A DNA stretch of 64,000 nucleotides from Sporosarcina sp. FSL K6-3457 (GTDB lineage: Bacteria; Bacillota; Bacilli; Bacillales_A; Planococcaceae), in NCBI RefSeq assembly GCF_038007285.1, contig NZ_JBBOWX010000001.1, positions 3,427,501 through 3,491,500 on the forward strand, in the 5' to 3' direction. The translations under genes were made by a program, and so were the position numbers. The notes under the pieces were generated by a model, which worked only from the letters and a program-made list of their open reading frames with translations, was not told the DNA's origin and ran no database searches. Below are positions 17,642 through 25,746 of this stretch, in pieces; positions within the stretch are counted from its first letter, which is position 1, and each line of letters starts with the position of its first letter.

Positions 17642-18822
17642 CACAAGGCACTTCCTTTTCTAATTGTTTTTTCATATTTAACGAACATTGATACGTTCAT
17701 TAATATTCCTAAAGCTAAAGATAACAGAATAATTGAAGTTCCGCCATAGCTAATAAACGGTAAGGTTACCCCTGTAAGCGGTATCAACCCCGTCAGACCG
17801 CCCAAATTCACGAATGTTTGAATTCCTATGAGACTGCCAATTCCCGCTGCTAGCATTCTCGCTTGTGGGTCTTGCGCTCGGAGTGCAATCGATAAAGCCC
17901 GCATTACGATGAAGCCCAGTCCCCCAATGACAATGAACGCTCCAACTAATCCTAATTCTTCAGAAATAACCGCCATAATAACGTCCGTATGCGGTTCAGG
18001 TAAATAACCCATCTTTTGAATGGAGTTCCCTAGTCCAAGACCTTTGAGTCCACCCGTACCGATTGCAATATAGCCATTCGCTATTTGGTAACCAGACCCT
18101 TGCGCATAATCGAACGGGTTCACAAAGGACAAAATACGCCCTAATCTACCAGGGGTCATAATATCTTTCCACTTAAAATATAAAATCAAACCCGCAAACA
18201 GCATACCAATCGAAATGATACCACTTAGCTTGAAAAAAGTTCGCTTTTTAATACCACTAGCTAGCAGTACGGATAGTGCAACCATAACAATAATGAGTGA
18301 TGCACCAATATCGGTTTCTAGCATAATCGACCCGACCGCTACAATGAGTATACCTATAGGCGGTGCAATGGATTGGTTAATGTTATCAATCGTACCAGCC
18401 TCATACTTTTTTGCAAAAACACTAGAGAAGTAGACAATAATTACAATTTTAGCTACTTCCGATGGCTGAAGTTTACCGATTGGTGTTGAGAGCCAGCTGT
18501 TCACACCAACATGACTTCCCGAGCCGACAAAGTGAACCGCAAATAATAGCGCGAACATGCTCAATACAGCAAAAATCATCAAGTTTTTCCGTTTATAATT
18601 TTTATATGGAAAAAATGCTGTCACAAAAAATGCCGGCAAAGCGATAGATATATTCAAAATCTGCTTTTTAAAAAAATTATCCGCCTCTGCTTCGTATCTA
18701 TTCACAGAAGTTCCCATACTCGCACTATAGATCATCACAAGTCCAAACAAACACAACACTAAATAGGTGATGAATAGCGGAAAGTCAAAGTTTTTTAAAA
18801 TTCGTTTAGCATAAGTATTCAT
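17641..18822 (-). CDS. ftsW: FtsW/RodA-family peptidoglycan glycosyltransferase
   Basis: SEDS-family membrane protein of 393 residues and ten helices that polymerises lipid II, here at the division septum by homology. Typical segments are VNSWL..GKLQPSEVAK (about 110-120), GLGLGNSIQKMGYLPEPHTDVI, and the C-terminal FISYGGTSI. Overlaps pycA by one base. The ylaN-ftsW-pycA order is conserved in Bacillales. RodA is the alternative, but this location supports FtsW. Confidence 0.93.
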   Translation of the reverse strand: MNTYAKRILKNFDFPLFITYLVLCLFGLVMIYSASMGTSVNRYEAEADNFFKKQILNISIALPAFFVTAFFPYKNYKRKNLMIFAVLSMFALLFAVHFVGSGSHVGVNSWLSTPIGKLQPSEVAKIVIIVYFSSVFAKKYEAGTIDNINQSIAPPIGILIVAVGSIMLETDIGASLIIVMVALSVLLASGIKKRTFFKLSGIISIGMLFAGLILYFKWKDIMTPGRLGRILSFVNPFDYAQGSGYQIANGYIAIGTGGLKGLGLGNSIQKMGYLPEPHTDVIMAVISEELGLVGAFIVIGGLGFIVMRALSIALRAQDPQARMLAAGIGSLIGIQTFVNLGGLTGLIPLTGVTLPFISYGGTSIILLSLALGILMNVSMFVKYEKTIRKGSAL

Positions 18823-18846
18823 TCATAGAACCTCATTTTTAAACAA

Positions 18847-18878
18847 AAAACTCAAACCATTATGTCAGTTTGAGTTTT
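18847..18878. terminator. ylaN terminator (symmetric)
   Basis: AAAACTCAAAC / GTTTGAGTTTT arms directly after ylaN. On the minus strand it is followed by TTGTTT. Confidence 0.65.
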
Positions 18879-18882
18879 CGGC

Positions 18883-19164
18883 TTATTTTCTAGTATATAG
18901 TTCGTGCAAGACTGTCATTTCCTTCTCAAGCAGAGAAAGAATCTCATTCCCACCTTGACGATCAATCAGACCTAGCTTTACTGCAAAATCAATTTCACGA
19001 GCCAAGCCATACATTTGTGTATCCAACACTTCTTCGTATAGTGGACACTGCGGCATCGTCAAATGATCCATTTGGACTTTGATAAGTTGTGCAATCTTAT
19101 CAGCATCAGCTTGAAGTTGCTTCAAAGCCTTTTCCTGATAGGTTTCTTGTATGTCTATCTCCAT
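18883..19164 (-). CDS. ylaN: YlaN family protein
   Basis: The 93-residue, mostly helical protein matches YlaN (DUF1507): [43 protein letters not shown] then a [12 protein letters not shown] helix. In B. subtilis and Staphylococcus aureus YlaN is needed under low iron and interacts with Fur. The cysteine in [14 protein letters not shown] is part of the conserved core. Separated from ftsW by a terminator. Confidence 0.93.
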   Translation of the reverse strand: MEIDIQETYQEKALKQLQADADKIAQLIKVQMDHLTMPQCPLYEEVLDTQMYGLAREIDFAVKLGLIDRQGGNEILSLLEKEMTVLHELYTRK

Positions 19165-19360
19165 GAGGACGCCCCCATCAACCTTTTATTTCTTAATGTT
19201 ATTATGAATAAATTGTATCTTTTGAAACGAGAAAATGCAAGTGTTTCCCCTTTTATGTCTCATAGTAAGTGAGAAATACTTTTCCAAAGGACATTAAAGC
19301 GTTATACTAAAGGGAAAAGGTTATTTATCTGAACTCAGATAAAGGTAGGAGGATATGAAC

Positions 19361-19861
19361 TTGGAAGCAATAATTCCGATTAAAGGTAATGTACGGTATG
19401 CCATTACACTCGATCCAGGCGTTTGGATTTTTGATGATCGCCGGATTGATTTAAAAACATACTTCACCGAAAATCATATTGAAAAAGACGAACTTGAACA
19501 ATATAAGAAAGAAATGGGCGCACATTGGTCACGAGAAATAATGGAGGGTGCTACATTTCCACCCACTTTAAAAACCGAAAAGACATTTGAAAAAACAAAA
19601 GTAGTAACGGGCACTTATGGAATTCTCTTCAGCCATTTTTTAAAAACTGCTGAACCTGCTGCTGATGCTACAACTATTTCTTTTGAACTAGCAGATGGCA
19701 CTGTCCATTCATTTCCAATTGAACAGGCAGAAGAATTCATCTTCAAATTTAGTGAAGATGGCAAACCACTTATCGATGATGGACTAATTCATGTTCTTTT
19801 GAAAGACGGTTCAACTAACGATACACCAATTCGTGATGTCACCACAATTAGAATCGACTAA
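19361..19861 (+). CDS. conserved hypothetical protein at the ylaL position
   Basis: The 166-residue soluble protein begins EAIIPIKGNVRYAITLDPGVWIFDDRRIDL and contains mixed strand/helix segments, with no membrane segments and no motif I can tie to catalysis. The ATG at 19355 is only 2 nt after AGGAGG; the in-frame TTG at 19361, 8 nt after it, is the better start. It precedes the zinc-ribbon gene by 13 bp and is likely co-transcribed with it. Homologs occur at this place in other Bacillales as far as I recall. Function unknown. Confidence 0.75.
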   Translation: MEAIIPIKGNVRYAITLDPGVWIFDDRRIDLKTYFTENHIEKDELEQYKKEMGAHWSREIMEGATFPPTLKTEKTFEKTKVVTGTYGILFSHFLKTAEPAADATTISFELADGTVHSFPIEQAEEFIFKFSEDGKPLIDDGLIHVLLKDGSTNDTPIRDVTTIRID

Positions 19862-19874
19862 AGGAGGACTTCCA

Positions 19875-20078
19875 ATGCGTGTTAAGTGTGTCATTTGCGA
19901 TGAAATTGGACAACTCCCAGACGATGCACCTCTTGCTAAAACACTGAGGAACCGTCCTATTCATACGTATATGTGTGAACAATGTAACGAACGAATTGCT
20001 GATAAAACAGTTGCTCGTATTGCAACAGGAAATTTTGTTTTCCGACGTAGCTCGCACTCTATAGAAAAAAACTTCTAA
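19875..20078 (+). CDS. ylaI: YlaI family zinc-ribbon protein (DUF2197)
   Basis: The 67-residue protein has two CxxC pairs, CVIC (residues 4-7) and CEQC (about 36-39), consistent with one structural zinc. The open frame starts upstream inside the preceding gene. ATG 19875, 7 nt after AAGGAGGAC, is the real start. It pairs with the upstream gene as a small plus-strand operon. Confidence 0.85.
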   Translation: MRVKCVICDEIGQLPDDAPLAKTLRNRPIHTYMCEQCNERIADKTVARIATGNFVFRRSSHSIEKNF

Positions 20079-20080
20079 TT

Positions 20081-20135
20081 TGATTTAGAGCCTCCGGCGG
20101 ATGTCATAAATTCATGACACCAAGGTGTAATTGAT
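20081..20135. repeat. partial copy of modular palindromic repeat
   Basis: GCCTCCGGCGGATGTCA (module C in reverse orientation) followed by a degenerate ACCAAGGTGTAATTGAT (module A). It starts right after the ylaI stop. Confidence 0.6.
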
Positions 20136-20137
20136 AG

Positions 20138-20181
20138 AAAAAGAAGACTTAGCTGCGATTAAGCAACTGAGTCTTCTTTTT
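20138..20181. terminator. bidirectional terminator between ylaI and ylaH
   Basis: AAAAGAAGACT / AGTCTTCTTTT arms with a partly paired loop. Serves convergent ylaI (+) and ylaH (-), and overlaps the end of ylaH. Confidence 0.7.
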
Positions 20182-20494
20182 TATATTCATTCATTCTGCG
20201 GACTCGGTAGATGATTAAAATAAGGGCCGCCACGATAAGCCCTTCTACGATTGGCAGGAAAAACGCAAGAAACGTCAATACTAGACAGCCGATAAACAAA
20301 AATATATATATCAATATATTTTGTAAAATCGGTAGTTTTTTAGCGAATCCAAGTTTATAAACAATTGCCGACATGAGGAAGACGAGGGCTAAAAGTACGT
20401 AACCAGCTGCCGTGTAAGAAGGCATCACTTCATAAATGATTCTTGCAATACCTGACATCCGTCCCATTACGAGTTCTGTTTCCCCAACACTCAT
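20159..20494 (-). CDS. ylaH: YlaH-like membrane protein
   Basis: The 111-residue protein has three predicted helices (about 28-48, 55-75, 78-96) and a charged C-terminal tail (RVRRMNEYKKED). Its position next to typA matches B. subtilis ylaH. AAGGGA lies 9-10 nt before the ATG. Function unknown. Confidence 0.8.
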   Translation of the reverse strand: MSVGETELVMGRMSGIARIIYEVMPSYTAAGYVLLALVFLMSAIVYKLGFAKKLPILQNILIYIFLFIGCLVLTFLAFFLPIVEGLIVAALILIIYRVRRMNEYKKEDSVA

Positions 20495-20550
20495 TCAACA
20501 CAGTCCCTTCTATAATGCACTTCTTCAAATACACTGGAAGTTATAAATTT

Positions 20551-20580
20551 ATTCAGAAGGAATGTTCCCCTTCTGAATAA
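20551..20580 (-). terminator. hairpin after typA
   Basis: Perfect ATTCAGAAGG / CCTTCTGAAT arms with an 8-nt loop. The following bases are AT-rich rather than a clean T-run, so termination efficiency is uncertain. Confidence 0.5.
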
Positions 20581-20585
20581 TTATA

Positions 20586-22415
20586 TTATTTCTTTTTCTG
20601 AACGCGCTCGCGCTCGTTCTTATCAAGAATTTTTTTACGTAATCTGATGGATAACGGCGTTATTTCGCAATACTCATCATCATCCAAGTATTGTAACGCT
20701 TCTTCAAGTGACATAAGACGTGGTTTTTTCGTTGTTACTGTTTGGTCTTTCGTTGCTGAACGAACGTTTGTCGCTTGTTTAGCCTTCGTTAAGTTGATTG
20801 TCAAATCGCTTTCGCGTGTGTTTTCACCGACAATCATTCCTGCATAGATATCAGTTCCAGCAGAAACAAACATCGTTCCACGGTCTTCTAGTTGCATAAT
20901 ACTGTAAGGTGTAGCCGTACCGTTCTCCATAGAGACGAGAACACCATTTCTACGTCCTCCAACTTTTCCTTGCGCCATTGGTTGGTACGAATCGAATGTG
21001 TGATTCAAAATACCGTACCCTCTTGTCAATGTCAGGAATTCAGTTGAATAACCAATCAAACCACGAGCCGGAACATTGAATGTCAGACGGACTTGTCCAT
21101 TACCATTGTTGACCATATCAATCATTTCGCCTTTACGTTCACCCATCGATTCGATAACTGATCCCGTGTGCTCTTCCGGAATATCGATTTGTACACGCTC
21201 AACTGGCTCAGAACGAATACCATCGATTTCCCTTACGATAACAGATGGCTTCGAAACTTGTAGCTCGAATCCTTCACGGCGCATGTTTTCGATGAGGATG
21301 GACAAGTGAAGCTCTCCACGTCCTGATACTGTCCAAGCATCTGGTGAATCAGTTGGATCTACGCGAAGAGATACATCTGTTTGCAATTGTGACTCAAGAC
21401 GCTCTTCGATCTTTCTTGACGTAACCCACTTACCTTCTTTTCCTGCAAATGGACTGTTATTGACAAGGAATGTCATTTGAAGCGTTGGCTCGTCAATGAA
21501 TAATTCTGGAAGCGCTTCTGGATGATCAACAGGACAAATCGTTTCACCTACATCGATATTTTCCATACCAGATACGGCGATCAAATCACCTGCTTTAGCT
21601 TCTTGAATATCTACTCGTTTCAAACCAAGGAATCCAGACATTTTTGTCACACGGAAGTTTTTCACAGAACCGTCACGTTTCAATACAGAAACTTGTTGAC
21701 CGACTTTCATCGTACCGCGGAAAACGCGTCCAATACCGATACGCCCAACATAGTCACTATAATCAAGAAGTGATACTTGGAATTGTAAAGGCTCTTCACT
21801 GTTATCGATTGGTGCTGGAACATGCTCAATGATTGCATCATAAAGGTCGCGTAGCGTATCTTCTTGTGAAGCTGGATCTGGAGATAAACTCGCCGTTCCG
21901 TTAAATCCAGATGCATAGACAACAGGGAAGTCCAACTGGTCGTCATTAGCATCAAGCTCGATGAACAACTCTAGAACTTCATCGACAACTTCTTCCGGCC
22001 GTGCAAATTCACGGTCGATTTTGTTAACGACAACGATAGGCTTAATGTTTTCTTCAAGCGCTTTTTTAAGAACAAAACGCGTTTGTGGCATACAGCCTTC
22101 ATATGAATCGACAACAAGAATAACGCCGTCAACCATTTTCAGAATCCGCTCCACCTCACCGCCGAAGTCAGCGTGACCTGGTGTATCCAAAATATTAATT
22201 TTTGTATCTTTATATTCAATAGCTGTATTCTTTGCAAGGATTGTGATCCCGCGTTCACGTTCAATTTCATTCGAGTCCATGGCACGGTCTTCTACCTGTT
22301 CGTTTGAACGGAAGATACCTGATTGTTTCAAAAGTTGATCGACAAGCGTCGTTTTTCCGTGGTCGACGTGTGCGATAATTGCTATGTTACGTAAATCATT
22401 GCGTGTTTTAGTCAT
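20586..22415 (-). CDS. typA: ribosome-associated GTPase TypA/BipA
   Basis: The 609-residue translational GTPase assists 50S assembly and stress or cold adaptation. The G domain shows AHVDHGKTTLVDQLL (G1), RGITI (G2), DTPGHADFGGEVER (G3) and NKID (G4). It is followed by domain II, EF-G-like domains III/V and the BipA-specific C-terminal domain (RGLIGYSTEFLTLTRGYG, about 440). GGAGTG lies 8 nt before the ATG. Not an EF-G: domain IV is missing. Confidence 0.96.
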   Translation of the reverse strand: MTKTRNDLRNIAIIAHVDHGKTTLVDQLLKQSGIFRSNEQVEDRAMDSNEIERERGITILAKNTAIEYKDTKINILDTPGHADFGGEVERILKMVDGVILVVDSYEGCMPQTRFVLKKALEENIKPIVVVNKIDREFARPEEVVDEVLELFIELDANDDQLDFPVVYASGFNGTASLSPDPASQEDTLRDLYDAIIEHVPAPIDNSEEPLQFQVSLLDYSDYVGRIGIGRVFRGTMKVGQQVSVLKRDGSVKNFRVTKMSGFLGLKRVDIQEAKAGDLIAVSGMENIDVGETICPVDHPEALPELFIDEPTLQMTFLVNNSPFAGKEGKWVTSRKIEERLESQLQTDVSLRVDPTDSPDAWTVSGRGELHLSILIENMRREGFELQVSKPSVIVREIDGIRSEPVERVQIDIPEEHTGSVIESMGERKGEMIDMVNNGNGQVRLTFNVPARGLIGYSTEFLTLTRGYGILNHTFDSYQPMAQGKVGGRRNGVLVSMENGTATPYSIMQLEDRGTMFVSAGTDIYAGMIVGENTRESDLTINLTKAKQATNVRSATKDQTVTTKKPRLMSLEEALQYLDDDEYCEITPLSIRLRKKILDKNERERVQKKK

Positions 22416-22513
22416 GATTTCACTCCATTATTCTTTTTTCGGCTGATTAACTGTGTTATCATAACACATGATGACACAATACAAAAACATTTTATACGGA
22501 TAGAGGGATTTTT

Positions 22514-22699
22514 TTGAAAAATATCAAATGGATTTTCGTCTTTTATTCGATCGCTGCCATTGCCTCCATGTGTGCAATTGGTGTCGCAGTTGCTATGCGC
22601 AGTACCCCCATCGCACTACTTGCTATCCTTGCACTTATCATGATTATGGGCAATGGATTCAAAACAAAAAAAAGAATGCGCGAGCAAGGCGTTCTCTAA
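22514..22699 (+). CDS. ylaF: YlaF family small membrane protein
   Basis: The 61-residue protein has two hydrophobic helices (about 3-26 and 31-47) and a basic tail (KTKKRMREQ). It is divergent from typA, as in B. subtilis. The start is TTG at 22514 after GAGGGA. Function unknown. Confidence 0.7.
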   Translation: MKNIKWIFVFYSIAAIASMCAIGVAVAMRSTPIALLAILALIMIMGNGFKTKKRMREQGVL

Positions 22700-22725
22700 C
22701 TGAAATACGAATAACGAAATGCGGA

Positions 22726-22759
22726 GGGCGGCCGCTTATGACCCGAGCATCTGCCGCCC
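22726..22759. other. GC-rich hairpin
   Basis: GGGCGGC (22726-22732) and GCCGCCC (22753-22759) enclose GC-rich sequence unlike its surroundings. Not followed by a T-run. May be a foreign or repeated intergenic element. Confidence 0.35.
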
Positions 22760-22768
22760 AGAGCTAGA

Positions 22769-22812
22769 CAAAAAAGGACTATCAAGTTTCACGACTTAGA
22801 TAGTTCTTTTTC
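22769..22812. terminator. bidirectional terminator, ylaF/suhB
   Basis: AAAAGGACTATC / GATAGTTCTTTTT arms (G-U tolerant) between the convergent genes. Confidence 0.65.
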
Positions 22813-23605
22813 ATTCTTTCAAGCGAATATAATTTGTAAGGATATCATGATGCAGCCCGGGCCTTGCAACGATGAACGGTTCTTGTCCAAGCAGATGAGG
22901 GGCTTGCCCTTTCATATTCGTCGTGACGGCGCCAACCTCCTGTGCAATCACCATCCCCCCTGCAATATCCCAAGGTGATAACCGCATCGATATATATGCA
23001 TCGATTCGCCCTGCTGCGACATAGGCTAATTCAATTGCTGCTGAACCGTACGACCTCGTTCCTCTACAACGTTGGACAAGCTCAATCATTTTTTCGTTGT
23101 CGACAAAACGATTCGGAGCTATCCAACTCGCACTAATGCCAATAACAGCTTGCTCCAGCGGCGTTATTTCTAACTGGGGTAGCCGCTCATCATTTAAATA
23201 AGCTCCCTCCCCTTTTGCCGCACTATAAAAGTCTTCTCTCATTACGTCATATATGTAACCTAGCATGCCGACTCCATCTACATATATACCAAGAGAAATT
23301 GCAAAATTGCGTTTTTGATGGACAAAATTCATCGTTCCATCAATTGGGTCTAGCATCCAAATCACGCCATCCAACGTCTGAATGTCATCACCAAATCCTT
23401 CTTCCCCTAAAATTTTATGCTCTGGAAAGTCTCTCTGAATCCTGCTGATGAAAAACTGTTCAACTTCCCGATCAATATTTGTGACCAAGTCATTCGCATC
23501 TGCTTTTGAATCAATATCAATTTGTTTGAAAAAAGAAATACGTATTTTATGACCCGCTTCTTTCATTAATGATTTGGCATACCGATCCATATGTCCCAAG
23601 TTCAT
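22811..23605 (-). CDS. suhB: inositol monophosphatase family protein (SuhB/YktC)
   Basis: The 264-residue Mg-dependent phosphatase has the metal-site motifs GEEGFGDD (about 68), DPIDGTMNFVH (about 87-97) and SPWDIAGGMV (about 206). Substrates in Bacillus are inositol-1-phosphate and possibly NADP. ATG 23605, after GGGGGGAG, is preferred over an upstream in-frame TTG. Position corresponds to B. subtilis yktC. A mobile element lies immediately upstream. Confidence 0.92.
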   Translation of the reverse strand: MNLGHMDRYAKSLMKEAGHKIRISFFKQIDIDSKADANDLVTNIDREVEQFFISRIQRDFPEHKILGEEGFGDDIQTLDGVIWMLDPIDGTMNFVHQKRNFAISLGIYVDGVGMLGYIYDVMREDFYSAAKGEGAYLNDERLPQLEITPLEQAVIGISASWIAPNRFVDNEKMIELVQRCRGTRSYGSAAIELAYVAAGRIDAYISMRLSPWDIAGGMVIAQEVGAVTTNMKGQAPHLLGQEPFIVARPGLHHDILTNYIRLKE

Positions 23606-23641
23606 GGCACCATCTCCCCCCACTATCAATTGCTTTTATAT

Positions 23642-23650
23642 CCAGTATAA
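23642..23650. repeat. target-site duplication, left copy
   Basis: CCAGTATAA directly left of the inverted-repeat element; the identical 9-mer follows its right end at 24235-24243. Confidence 0.75.
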
Positions 23651-24234
23651 CACGTCTGTTGATGAACCATTTACTTGCATAACTCACAGGTAAGTAAAGG
23701 CTGGAAAACCTCCATTTTCACTGGTGCATTTCCAGTTCGCTTTCGGCTAGCTATTCACGACACATCTGTTTCAGTCATCTTATTGTGAATACTTGCCTGT
23801 CGCGTACCTGCAACGTTCAAGTGAAAAATGCAGTTGCTTGGAAAGAAAAGAATAGATGACTTTCTGTAGGGAGTGTAAGTGCCCGAAGATGCAATTTCGG
23901 ACACTCTTGTACTTTGTATAAGGTGCTCTCACTTTACTTTTAGCAAGATGTGATACTTCCTAAAATAACAGTGAGAAGGGCCATGGTAAAAACTTCAGTC
24001 GCCAAAATTGTATCTTTGGCGGCTTTTATCCAAGTAAAAAGCCAGCTATTCTTTCTTCCCTAAAAGCAGTAGCGCTTTGTGTATAAGTGTTTTTGGAGAG
24101 CAATGGATGAGCGACCACCATACGATTACCGAAAAAATGTATAGAAGTCGTTCAATCCACAGCGAACCAAAAAGAACTGTACACAGCGCGCATAGTGTTT
24201 GATTAGGTTATTTTTTGGTTAATCAACAGGCGTG
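23651..24234 (+). mobile_element. MITE-like element with structured RNA, copy A
   Basis: 584 bp with 16-bp imperfect terminal inverted repeats (CACGTCTGTTGATGAA at 23651, complement of CACGCCTGTTGATTAA ending 24234; 14/16) and a perfect 9-bp direct duplication outside both ends. No credible ORF. Aligns over nearly its full length with copy B at 37429, with roughly 88-90% identity over the first 420 bases by eye. Internal hairpins are at 23810-23837, 23880-23905 and 23927-23976. Several show compensatory changes against copy B, and an intrinsic terminator follows. Occupies most of the 715-bp gap between suhB and the small gene at 24321. Confidence 0.8.
23999..24030 (+). terminator. terminator inside MITE copy A
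   Basis: GTCGCCAAA / TTTGGCGGC stem followed by TTTTAT. Copy B has GCTGCCAAA on the left arm, which still pairs. Suggests a plus-strand RNA from the element ends here. Confidence 0.6.
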
Positions 24235-24243
24235 CCAGTATAA
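24235..24243. repeat. target-site duplication, right copy
   Basis: CCAGTATAA, identical to 23642-23650. Confidence 0.75.
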
Positions 24244-24244
24244 C

Positions 24245-24305
24245 GAAAAAGACATCCCATTACACATTCTTCGTTTCCGAAGGATGTGACGGGACGCCTT
24301 TTTGG
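24245..24305. terminator. long bidirectional terminator
   Basis: AAAAAGACATCCCATTACAC pairs imperfectly with the complementary strand of GTGACGGGACGCCTTTTT across a CTTCG/CGAAG tip. It ends the small minus-strand gene at 24321. Confidence 0.65.
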
Positions 24306-24320
24306 GTCAGATAATGATGA

Positions 24321-24518
24321 TTACATGAAACCATTTAGAATCTCCAACTCATGATGAATCTCCATGAGCCTATGCTTACTTTTCATTTTCTGTTTAGCAT
24401 CATTTTCTTCTAAAGCATCAAATAACGTAGCCAATTCATAATCCAATTCAAGGTTAAGTAACTTCACATATTCTTTTTCTACATCTGCTTTTCGAATGAC
24501 ATGGACGACCTGTTTCAT
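24321..24518 (-). CDS. small conserved protein at the ykzI position
   Basis: The 65-residue, charged, helical protein (KQVVHVIRKADVEKEYVKLLNLELDY at the start) has a heptad-like C-terminal half. ATG 24518 lies 6-7 nt after AAAGGGG; 22 upstream codons are open but lack a ribosome site. It lies between yktC/suhB and yktB, where B. subtilis has ykzI. I infer the correspondence from position only. Confidence 0.65.
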   Translation of the reverse strand: MKQVVHVIRKADVEKEYVKLLNLELDYELATLFDALEENDAKQKMKSKHRLMEIHHELEILNGFM

Positions 24519-24660
24519 AATCAACACCCCTTTTTCTAAATATAGTCCAAATTTTCCGTTAGTTATACTTACAATATGCCACATTTTACTTCCGCTTTAG
24601 TTATAAGCCTTGTTATATAATATTGTTCCCCGTTTTCTGTTAAGATAAACGTTATTATGT

Positions 24661-24797
24661 AACTTGAATCAGTGGGAAGTTAAGCTCCCTGACGATTCAA
24701 GTTGCGCCGCCAGCGGATGTCAGGGATTTTGAAAGAAATCAATTGTGCTTACACAATTCAAAATACCGACGCAATTAAGCCGGGGCGTAATTGATTT
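24661..24797. repeat. modular palindromic repeat, copy 3 (complete, reverse orientation)
   Basis: Modules D-C-B-A, the mirror order of the copies at 7423 and 7669: CTTGAATCAG/GATTCAAG hairpin, CCGCCAGCGGATG, GGGATTTTGAA with an AATTGTG/CACAATT core, and AATTAAGCC/GGCGTAATT. Its end abuts the ribosome-binding site of yktB, so it forms the 5' untranslated region. Confidence 0.75.
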
Positions 24798-24810
24798 GGA
24801 GGGCATGATA

Positions 24811-25440
24811 TTGGATAAATACTTTTGGGCAAAAGATGATTTTGATGTATTTTCAATCGAAGGGCTAGAAAACAGAATGGAAGCTCTTCAAAATAAAATC
24901 CAACCAAAGTTTGCAATACTTGGCAGACATTTCGCAGATCGCCTTTCCGCACACGGTACAGATGAATTTTTCCCGCATGTTGCGAAACACGCAAGAAGAA
25001 CAGTCAATCCACCAAGAGACAGTTGGGTAGCATTTGCACCTGCAAAACGCGGTTACAAAGCATTACCTCACTTTCAAATCGGCTTGTGGGGCACACATCT
25101 TTTTATTATTGTAGCAGTCATTTACGAAAATCCTGACAAAAAAGGGATTGCCGAACGCCTCAGTGAGCAACTAGACAGCCTCACTACATTACCAGCGAGC
25201 TATATTGTATCGGGTGATCACATGAAGCCTGACGCCGTTAGCATTGATGCTACAGGTTCAGAAGGCGTTATAGCACTACTAGATCGACTACAGACAGTCA
25301 AGAAAGCTGAATTCCTCGTTGGACGTCATTTATCACGCGAAGAAGCGGCAAGTATGTCGACAGATGAGTTTATGGCATTCGCAGAAGAAACTTTCGATTG
25401 TCTTCTTCCTGTCTATGACATTATTATTGGTAGAAAATAA
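24811..25440 (+). CDS. yktB: UPF0637 (DUF1054) protein YktB
   Basis: The 209-residue protein begins DKYFWAKDDFDVFSIEGLENRM and contains HVAKHARRTVNPPRDSWVAF and PHFQIGLWGTHLF, the conserved core of UPF0637. The open frame extends upstream into a palindromic repeat. TTG 24811 is 7 nt after GGAGGG and gives the expected family length (about 210). Function unknown. Confidence 0.9.
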   Translation: MDKYFWAKDDFDVFSIEGLENRMEALQNKIQPKFAILGRHFADRLSAHGTDEFFPHVAKHARRTVNPPRDSWVAFAPAKRGYKALPHFQIGLWGTHLFIIVAVIYENPDKKGIAERLSEQLDSLTTLPASYIVSGDHMKPDAVSIDATGSEGVIALLDRLQTVKKAEFLVGRHLSREEAASMSTDEFMAFAEETFDCLLPVYDIIIGRK

Positions 25441-25472
25441 GAGGAGTGCAGCTTAGCGCTGCACTCCTCTTA
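25438..25472. terminator. bidirectional terminator, yktB/yktA
   Basis: Perfect 15-bp arms TAAGAGGAGTGCAGC / GCTGCACTCCTCTTA with a 5-nt loop. Both stop codons fall in the structure. Confidence 0.85.
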
Positions 25473-25731
25473 TCATTTCTCCATCTGCCGCCTCTTTAGC
25501 CGCCTTCACGACACGGTAACTAACATAACCACTCGCTTCTTCAAACTCCTTGTCTAACGTCTTTTCTTCCGCCATAGCAGGGACTACTTTTTTGAATCCA
25601 CGATAAGCTTCCATCAGCTGTTCTTTCGAAATACCTGATTCATACGCTTTTTCCACTGCCTCATAAAATGCCACAACTGTAATCATTTCCGCAGTTGACC
25701 AATCATGCCTAATCGGATAATTGTAATCCAT
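25453..25731 (-). CDS. yktA: UPF0223 protein YktA
   Basis: The 92-residue helical protein has the UPF0223 signature DYNYPIRHDWSTAEMITVVAFYEAVEKAYE at its N-terminus. Lies 15 bp after the nitronate monooxygenase-like gene and is convergent with yktB. Function unknown. Confidence 0.92.
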   Translation of the reverse strand: MDYNYPIRHDWSTAEMITVVAFYEAVEKAYESGISKEQLMEAYRGFKKVVPAMAEEKTLDKEFEEASGYVSYRVVKAAKEAADGEMIRGVQR

Positions 25732-25746
25732 CTCTACTTCCTCCTT

